Assembly (NCBI GenBank): GCA_964194935.1
Contig: CAXMOL010000150.1
Coordinates: 1-11,159, forward strand
Length of the DNA stretch: 11,159 nt
Direction: 5' to 3'
Source: JACZWZ01 sp964194935
GTDB taxonomy: Bacteria; Actinomycetota; Acidimicrobiia; Spongiisociales; UBA11373
Part shown: positions 7,093 to 11,159 of the stretch, one piece after another
How the letters are laid out: each line of letters begins with the position of its first letter
Position numbering within the stretch: the first letter of the stretch is position 1
Translations under genes and position numbers: made by a program
The notes under the pieces: generated by a model
Seen by the model: only the letters and a program-made list of their open reading frames with translations
Databases searched by the model: none
What the model was told of the DNA's origin: nothing

Positions 7093-7646
7093 AGACAGTC
7101 GCTGAGATTCGCGACGTCGCCAAGGAGCGGAGCGACGACATGGCAGCCACCAGCAAGAAGGCCGCCTACGCCGTGATGGGAGCCCCAGTGGTGGCCGGAC
7201 GCCGTATCGCCGATTACGCCGGGAAAGTCGGCAAGAGCTTGCAGAAGGAGTTCGAGGCCTGGGTTGTCGAGGGCGAGCGGCTCTCCGGTGAGGTGAGCGA
7301 AGGCAAGATGGTCTCCGAGATCAAGGAGCGCGTCGACTTCGAGAACCTTCAGGGGCGAGTCGAGAAGCTAAAGGACCAGCTCGAGGACGTCTTGATCAAC
7401 TGGAAAGACACCTTCAAACCGGGCGAGGGCAAGACCGAGGCCGAGGAGACGAAGCCTGCAGCCAAGAAGCCTGCGACCAAGAAGGCTGCAGCCAAGAAGC
7501 CTGCAGCCAGGAAGCCGGCCACCAGGAAGCCGGCCACCAGGAAGCCGGCCACCAAGAAGCCTGCCAAGAAGGCTGCAGCCAAGAAGCCGGCGACCAAGAA
7601 GGCGACCGCCGCTCCCAAGGCGGCCGTGGAGTCGGAAGACAGCTAG
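7089..7646 (+). CDS. HbhA-like protein: helical region plus Lys/Ala/Pro-rich repeat tail
   Basis: A 185-residue protein in three parts. Residues 1-50 are helical with a mildly hydrophobic stretch (AAYAVMGAPVVAGRR, 25-39). Residues about 50-108 are charged and probably coiled-coil. Residues 122-179 form a basic tail built of AAKKPA-, ATKKPA- and RKPAT-type repeats. This matches the plan of mycobacterial heparin-binding haemagglutinin HbhA, whose Lys/Ala/Pro tail binds heparan sulfate and which is also tied to lipid inclusions and the envelope. No signal peptide is seen, as in HbhA. The tail alone also resembles histone H1-like and HupB tails, so DNA binding is a fair alternative. Similarity outside the tail is weak by eye; the call rests on plan plus the preceding Rv0474-like gene. 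ATG 7089 has a good AGAGGAGA ribosome site ending four bases upstream and overlaps the regulator's stop. Three exact 15-base repeats lie in the tail. A strong terminator follows. Confidence 0.78.
   Translation: MKTVAEIRDVAKERSDDMAATSKKAAYAVMGAPVVAGRRIADYAGKVGKSLQKEFEAWVVEGERLSGEVSEGKMVSEIKERVDFENLQGRVEKLKDQLEDVLINWKDTFKPGEGKTEAEETKPAAKKPATKKAAAKKPAARKPATRKPATRKPATKKPAKKAAAKKPATKKATAAPKAAVESEDS
7509..7553 (+). repeat. Three exact tandem 15-base repeats encoding RKPAT
   Basis: The unit AGGAAGCCGGCCACC occurs three times without a mismatch at 7509-7523, 7524-7538 and 7539-7553. In frame it encodes Arg-Lys-Pro-Ala-Thr (residues 141-155 of the HbhA-like protein). Flanking units are diverged versions (AAGAAGCCTGCAGCC and similar) that encode Lys-Lys instead of Arg-Lys. 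Exact identity at synonymous sites suggests recent slippage or unequal recombination, so tail length may vary between strains. Confidence 0.95.
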
Positions 7647-7660
7647 ACACGGAACGCGAC

Positions 7661-7690
7661 AAAGGGCCCCGCGACTGCGGGGCCCTTTTC
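7661..7690. terminator. Intrinsic terminator, probably serving both convergent genes
   Basis: A perfect 12-base stem (AAAGGGCCCCGC at 7661-7672, partner 7677-7688) closes a GACT loop and is followed by a short T run on the plus strand. It sits 14 bases after the HbhA-like stop codon. On the minus strand the same stem also ends in TTT and lies 22 bases past the DUF4332 gene stop, so it can end transcription from both sides. A second small inverted repeat, CTAAAC/GTTTAG (7699-7704, 7711-7716), overlaps the minus-strand stop codon. Confidence 0.93.
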
Positions 7691-7712
7691 TTGTCTGCCT
7701 AAACCGCTGCGT

Positions 7713-8117
7713 TTAGTACTTGACCACCGGGTTGAGTTTCTTGGCTTCGGTCACCCAGCGCTCAACCATCGACTCGGTGGGGAGTCGGCGGACCAACCGC
7801 TTCTTGGTATTGATCTCGACCATCTTGGCGGTGAGGTTGGTGACGTTGCGGGTTCGCAACTCCTTGACGGTGTCGACCCCGGATGCTTCGAGGAGGTCGC
7901 TGTATTCCTCGCCGATGCCCTTGACCCGGAAGAGGTCGGCGCGGTTCACCCACTCCATGATCTGGTGGGTGGTGAATCCCGTTTCTGCGACAAGTTGTTT
8001 GCGTCCGGCACGATCGGCGCCTCGCTTGAGAAGGGCATCGGTCGTTCGGATACGCGCCTTGCGCAGCTTCGTCGCGTATTTGTGACCGATCCCCTCAATT
8101 GCGTCGATAGAAGCCAT
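7713..8117 (-). CDS. DUF4332 helix-hairpin-helix protein
   Basis: A 134-residue, basic, cytosolic protein. Two helix-hairpin-helix-like motifs are visible: SIDAIEGIGHKYATKL (residues 3-18) and FRVKGIGEEYSDLLEASG (63-80). Both carry the GIG hairpin seen in DNA-binding HhH folds. The arrangement, and the segment RTRNVTNLTAKMVEIN (88-103), match the DUF4332 family, small proteins found in many bacteria with no settled function. Nucleic-acid binding is inferred from the fold. The ATG at 8117 has a good ribosome site, GAAAGG six bases upstream. It lies 61 bases past the MobA-like gene on the same strand, enough for either an operon or its own promoter; I see no convincing promoter boxes. It converges on the HbhA-like gene and shares the terminator. 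Confidence 0.88.
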   Translation of the reverse strand: MASIDAIEGIGHKYATKLRKARIRTTDALLKRGADRAGRKQLVAETGFTTHQIMEWVNRADLFRVKGIGEEYSDLLEASGVDTVKELRTRNVTNLTAKMVEINTKKRLVRRLPTESMVERWVTEAKKLNPVVKY

Positions 8118-8178
8118 CTGATTCCTTTCACCGGTCCGGGGTCTTCAATCTTCGCCCCTCGAGTATTGCGATCCGAGC

Positions 8179-8802
8179 CTAACGATTCGGAGCCCTGCCG
8201 GTTCCGCGTCGGGTTTCGAGCGTCAGGTCTTCGATGTCGTCGGCTGTTCCCACTTCCCGCGGTTGAAGGTCACCAAAGCGGACTTCTTCGACCAACTCGG
8301 GGTGGGTGCTCAGTAGGGCCGCCACTCCAGCATCGCCGGTGAGCGTCATGAGCCGCGGCCAAACTGACCTGTCGAACAAGACGGGATTGCCGCGTTCGTA
8401 GCGGTAGACCGGGACGACTGCCGGACGTTGGGTTTCGGCGGCCGCTGCCATGAGTCCCTCTGGTACTGCCTGGGGAATGCCCGGCTGGTCCCCGTGGGCT
8501 ACAAAGGCGCCCTCCCAGTGGGATTCTCGGGCGAGGACATCGAGTCCCACTCGCAGTGATGAAGCCAGACCGTCCTCCCACGCCTCGTTGATGGCGACGA
8601 TGGCTTCTCCGAAATTCACCGTTTCGAGGATCGCCTCGGCGGATGCTCCGAGCACTACTACGACGGCCTCCACAGGCCAGGTGAGAGTATCGCCGACGAC
8701 ACGCTCCAGCAGCGGCTTTCCATCGAGGTCGACGAGTTGCTTGGGGGAACCGAGCCGTATCGACGATCCGGAGGCCAGAATGATGGCAGCGGTTGAGGTC
8801 AC
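8179..8802 (-). CDS. MobA/MocA-like nucleotidyltransferase (NTP_transf_3 family)
   Basis: A 207-residue cytosolic protein with the Rossmann-like nucleotidyltransferase fold. It opens with the nucleotide-binding signature LASGSSIRLGSPKQL (residues 9-23), close to the consensus LAAGxSxRMGxxKxL. Then come NEAWEDGLASSLRVGL (72-87), the GDQPGIP loop that holds the metal-binding Asp (D105), RGNPVLFD (137-144) and GDAGVAALL (156-164). The motif set is nearest to MocA-type CTP:molybdopterin cytidylyltransferases and accessory proteins of xanthine/CO dehydrogenases, which transfer CMP to molybdopterin. The family also includes other NMP transferases, and no molybdenum-cofactor or dehydrogenase gene is nearby, so the substrate is open. 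The start is GTG 8802; no clear ribosome site is visible. It lies 45 bases after the Ig-repeat gene on the same strand. Confidence 0.85.
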   Translation of the reverse strand: MTSTAAIILASGSSIRLGSPKQLVDLDGKPLLERVVGDTLTWPVEAVVVVLGASAEAILETVNFGEAIVAINEAWEDGLASSLRVGLDVLARESHWEGAFVAHGDQPGIPQAVPEGLMAAAAETQRPAVVPVYRYERGNPVLFDRSVWPRLMTLTGDAGVAALLSTHPELVEEVRFGDLQPREVGTADDIEDLTLETRRGTGRAPNR

Positions 8803-8847
8803 CAGCCGACGATAGCCGGGGTCGGTCAGACTTCTTCTGTTGCCCGC

Positions 8848-11159
8848 TCAGCCTTCTTTGACAAGACCGATGATTCGAGCGAAGCCGTCTTCGTAGGTGA
8901 ACATGACCAGCCAGGCGGGCAGATCGAACCGCTCTCGCCCGTGTACATCGGCGCCGATCGAGATGGCGTGGAAGTTGGTGAACTCGACTGGGATCATCGT
9001 CGAGGGGACCGTTCGTTCATCATGGAGCAGCTCGCGGTGGGGGTGATTCCAGGCGTCGAGCAAGCTGGTCGTGACGGCGACGCCGAACGTGCTTTCCAAG
9101 TCGGGGTACGCCGGGTTGCGCCCTCGCCATGTGTGCAGGGATGGGTCCTCCATCAGGGAGTCGAGTTCATAATGCCGGTAGCGATTGAACGGACCGTGGT
9201 GAGCGATCACCAGACCGTGTTCCGAGACGAGGTCGGTAATGCCTTCGTCGGTTTGCATTCGAGCTACGAGTTCCTCGATGAGGTAGAGGGGTGTTGGATC
9301 GTCGACGAATCCGGCTCTGTCCACCTCTTCAGCCAGGTTGATGGCCGGAACCCAGGCCTTACCCTTTGGCGTCTCGATCTCGGCCCATTTGCCGCCAAAG
9401 TCCTTGGAGCGGCGACCGGTCGCCTCGAGACCCCTGTCGGTCGCCAGGAACTGCCACACCAGTTCACCGACTCCCGGCTTGCTGAGCGCTTTGAGCTTGT
9501 TGCCGTGAGGCACCATGACGACAGCGACGGCGCGCGACGTACGTTGCAGGATCATCGGCAGCCCACCCCTGAGCGCAAACCCGAGATTGAGGAACCCACC
9601 GATGAGCAGCGACCAGGCTCCGGCGCCACCCAGTAGCGCCAGAGGGAATCCAAGGATGTACAGAGACTGGACGACGGATCCGAAGATCAGTTCTGCCCCG
9701 TCGCCGGCGTCGATTTTGATCTCATCGAATCTTACCGACGACGGTGCTTCCGCATCCCACTGCACGGCATCTGTGGCGAGCAACATGCCGAGCGACTCTT
9801 CGACTGTGATGCTGAGCAACCCGGTGGCCCGGTTGCCGGTCTGATCGGCCACGGTGTAAAGGAAGCTGGCGGTTCCGAACCAGTCCTCATGGGGTGTGAA
9901 CAAGACGAGCCCGTTGACGATCGAAGCCGAACCTGCTTGCGGCTGGTCCACGTGCAGCAATGAGAGCTCTGCGCCTTCGGGATCGGAATCGTTGGCCATG
10001 ACGTCGACGGTCACGCCACTTCCGACGTCATCCATCGAAATCAGGATCCTGTCGTTGGTCGTGGTCGGTGGGAGATCGGGTTCCTGCATGTACCAGACGA
10101 AGGTGGCTTCGACCGACTGATCCATGCTGTCGGTCAGGGTCAGTTTCACGGGGTATGAGCCCGCGATGGTCGGGAATCCGGAAATCGTGCCGGTGCCGGA
10201 GTAGAAGATCATGCCCGGCGGCATACTGGACGAGGTCCAGGTGAGGTCGAATCCATCGGGGTGCGATCCGACCGGATGCAGCGTCACCGGGTGGCCGACG
10301 GTGGAGTACTGGTTCTCGATGGCTGCGATGGTGGGGAATCCCGGAGGAGCCACGATCGTCCACGTAAACGTGGTGACGTCGGACAGCCGCGGGCTTCCCA
10401 GATCCTCAGCGGTCACGGTGACGGTAAAGGCCCCGGCCGTGGTCGTCGTTCCGGTGATCAAGCCGGTGTCGCCTGCAATGTTCAGGCCGGCGGGCAATCC
10501 GGTTGCCGACCAGGTGACATCGTCACCATCGGGATCGGAACTGCTGATCGACAGCGATACGGGTTCGCCTTGCTCGGAGGATTGGTCTTCCGGGCTCGTT
10601 AATTCGGGGGCCCGGTTGGTATTGCTCACCGTCCAGGTGAAGGAGGTCTTGTCGAACCGGTTGGGGGTCCCGTCGTCGGTGGCCGTGACCGTCACGCTAA
10701 ACGAACCCGCTGCGCTGTAGGGGAGGGTGCCGGTGATAACCCCGGACACGGGATTGATCGACAGGCCGGTGGGGAGACCGGTCGCGGTCCAAGTGACGTT
10801 GTTTCCGTCGGGATCGAACCCTGCGATGGTCAGCGATACGGAATCGTTCTCGGCGGCGTTTTGGCTGCCTGGATATGTCAGCACCGGCACCTGGTTCGGG
10901 TTCGACACCGTCCACACAAATGCCACGTCGGAGTGCAAGATGGGGGAGCCGTCGTCGGTGGCGCCTACCACGACGGCGTGGGTGCCGTCAGATTCGTCGG
11001 TAAGGGTGCCCGAGATCACGCCGGTGCCGGTGTCGAGAGACATCCCGGGTGGGAGTCCGGTGGCGCTCCAAGTGAGGTCATCACCGTCGGGATCGAATCC
11101 CGAGATTGGCAGGTTGATGGTGTCGCCCTCTATGGAGAACAGCATTCCCGGGCTCGACA
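8848..11159 (-). CDS. Large Ig-repeat surface protein with membrane segment, SH3-like and unknown C-terminal domains (N-terminus outside window)
   Basis: The frame is open through the right edge, so this is the C-terminal 769 residues of a longer protein; an ATG at 11145 lies inside a repeat and is not the start. Numbering here counts from that ATG. There are four putative-Ig (He_PIG-like) repeats at about 1-89, 90-182, 183-276 and 277-360, with DPDG..(V/L)TW.ATGLP.G as core. One cadherin-like/Big_9 repeat follows (361-449, VDVMANDSDPEG, FTPHEDWFGTASFLYTVAD). A linker leads to a hydrophobic segment (491-528), then Arg-containing residues, an SH3-like domain (about 537-609, ending GKWAEIETPKGKAWVPAINL), and about 155 residues I do not recognise. 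The Ig part is expected outside the cell in adhesion or wall contact. Arg residues after the membrane segment suggest the C-terminus is inside, unless the segment is a hairpin. Domain calls are by eye. Confidence 0.85.
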   Translation of the reverse strand, partial: SSPGMLFSIEGDTINLPISGFDPDGDDLTWSATGLPPGMSLDTGTGVISGTLTDESDGTHAVVVGATDDGSPILHSDVAFVWTVSNPNQVPVLTYPGSQNAAENDSVSLTIAGFDPDGNNVTWTATGLPTGLSINPVSGVITGTLPYSAAGSFSVTVTATDDGTPNRFDKTSFTWTVSNTNRAPELTSPEDQSSEQGEPVSLSISSSDPDGDDVTWSATGLPAGLNIAGDTGLITGTTTTAGAFTVTVTAEDLGSPRLSDVTTFTWTIVAPPGFPTIAAIENQYSTVGHPVTLHPVGSHPDGFDLTWTSSSMPPGMIFYSGTGTISGFPTIAGSYPVKLTLTDSMDQSVEATFVWYMQEPDLPPTTTNDRILISMDDVGSGVTVDVMANDSDPEGAELSLLHVDQPQAGSASIVNGLVLFTPHEDWFGTASFLYTVADQTGNRATGLLSITVEESLGMLLATDAVQWDAEAPSSVRFDEIKIDAGDGAELIFGSVVQSLYILGFPLALLGGAGAWSLLIGGFLNLGFALRGGLPMILQRTSRAVAVVMVPHGNKLKALSKPGVGELVWQFLATDRGLEATGRRSKDFGGKWAEIETPKGKAWVPAINLAEEVDRAGFVDDPTPLYLIEELVARMQTDEGITDLVSEHGLVIAHHGPFNRYRHYELDSLMEDPSLHTWRGRNPAYPDLESTFGVAVTTSLLDAWNHPHRELLHDERTVPSTMIPVEFTNFHAISIGADVHGRERFDLPAWLVMFTYEDGFARIIGLVKEG
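9562..9675 (-). other. Predicted membrane segment of the Ig-repeat protein
   Basis: About 38 residues (491-528 counting from ATG 11145) are hydrophobic and free of acidic residues, with Gly-rich middle (LALLGGAGAW) and a basic flank afterwards (R526, R535, R538). A single 20-25 residue span fits with the N-terminus outside and C-terminus inside. The stretch is long enough for a tight two-span hairpin, which would put both ends outside. Confidence 0.7.
10066..11159 (-). repeat. Four putative-Ig protein repeats of about 93 residues (He_PIG-like)
   Basis: Boundaries are near 10878, 10599 and 10317. The first copy runs into the right edge. The first three copies share the DPDG(D/N)(D/N)xTW(S/T)ATGLPxG core and a GxI(S/T)GT strand. 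The first two also share a TDDG(S/T)P loop that is altered in copy 3 (AEDLGSP) and lost in the more diverged copy 4. DPDG and DDG loops are typical calcium-binding or turn positions in such folds. At DNA level the copies share only short blocks (for example around CCGTCGGGATCGAA), so the duplication is not recent. Confidence 0.85.

Noticed and set aside
7440..7600. Short direct repeats considered as a CRISPR array
   Set aside because: Units are 15 bases, directly adjacent, in frame and encode protein; there are no spacers.
7349..7618. A minus-strand frame giving a very hydrophobic AAFLVAGFL-type repeat protein
   Set aside because: It is the mirror of the Lys/Ala repeat tail. The apparent membrane repeats come from reading AAGAAGCCT-type units backwards, and the strand has no ribosome site.
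8941..9636. A 231-residue plus-strand frame opposite the C-terminal part of the Ig-repeat protein
   Set aside because: The minus strand is continuous with SH3-like and membrane features; the plus frame shows no domain and no ribosome site.

Overview
The window is GC-rich DNA with dense gene packing, frequent GTG starts and short gaps. It looks chromosomal and actinobacterial. A Lys/Ala-tailed HbhA-like protein behind an XRE regulator, a full-length GlnE and a near-leaderless regulator promoter all point to Actinomycetota. The ATP-type (not GTP-type) PEP carboxykinase and the short class I-beta DAHP synthase make a deep lineage such as Acidimicrobiia more likely than mycobacteria or streptomycetes; that placement is inference. 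No rRNA, tRNA, CRISPR array, transposase or phage gene was seen. No gap without a gene reaches 300 bases.

Layout. 1-2645 (minus): an apparent operon read right to left, consisting of a class IV aminotransferase, a divergent ATP-type PEP carboxykinase (pckA) and the start of an unrecognised helical protein whose GTG overlaps the pckA stop by 4 bases and which runs off the left edge. 2714-5512 (plus): glnE, the bifunctional adenylyltransferase of glutamine synthetase, divergent from the aminotransferase across a gap of about 70 bases. 5599-6693 (minus): DAHP synthase, first step of aromatic amino acid synthesis, convergent with glnE. 6742-7646 (plus): an XRE-family regulator translationally coupled (ATGA overlap) to an HbhA-like coiled-coil protein with a Lys/Ala/Pro tail, followed by a strong hairpin terminator. 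7713-8802 (minus): a small DUF4332 helix-hairpin-helix protein and a MobA/MocA-like nucleotidyltransferase. 8848-11159 (minus, cut by the right edge): a large surface protein with at least four putative-Ig (He_PIG-like) repeats, a cadherin-like/Big_9 repeat, a membrane segment, an SH3-like domain and an unrecognised C-terminal domain.

How the genes relate. The left half is central carbon and nitrogen housekeeping: amino-group transfer, gluconeogenesis, control of glutamine synthetase and entry to the shikimate pathway. The right half is more envelope- and surface-oriented. The most distinctive points are the XRE-HbhA-like pair, which matches the Rv0474-hbhA arrangement of Mycobacterium tuberculosis; a cluster of four GCTTGC/GCAAGC half-sites at its promoter, shared with the divergent DAHP synthase gene; and the unusual Ig-membrane-SH3-unknown architecture of the last protein.
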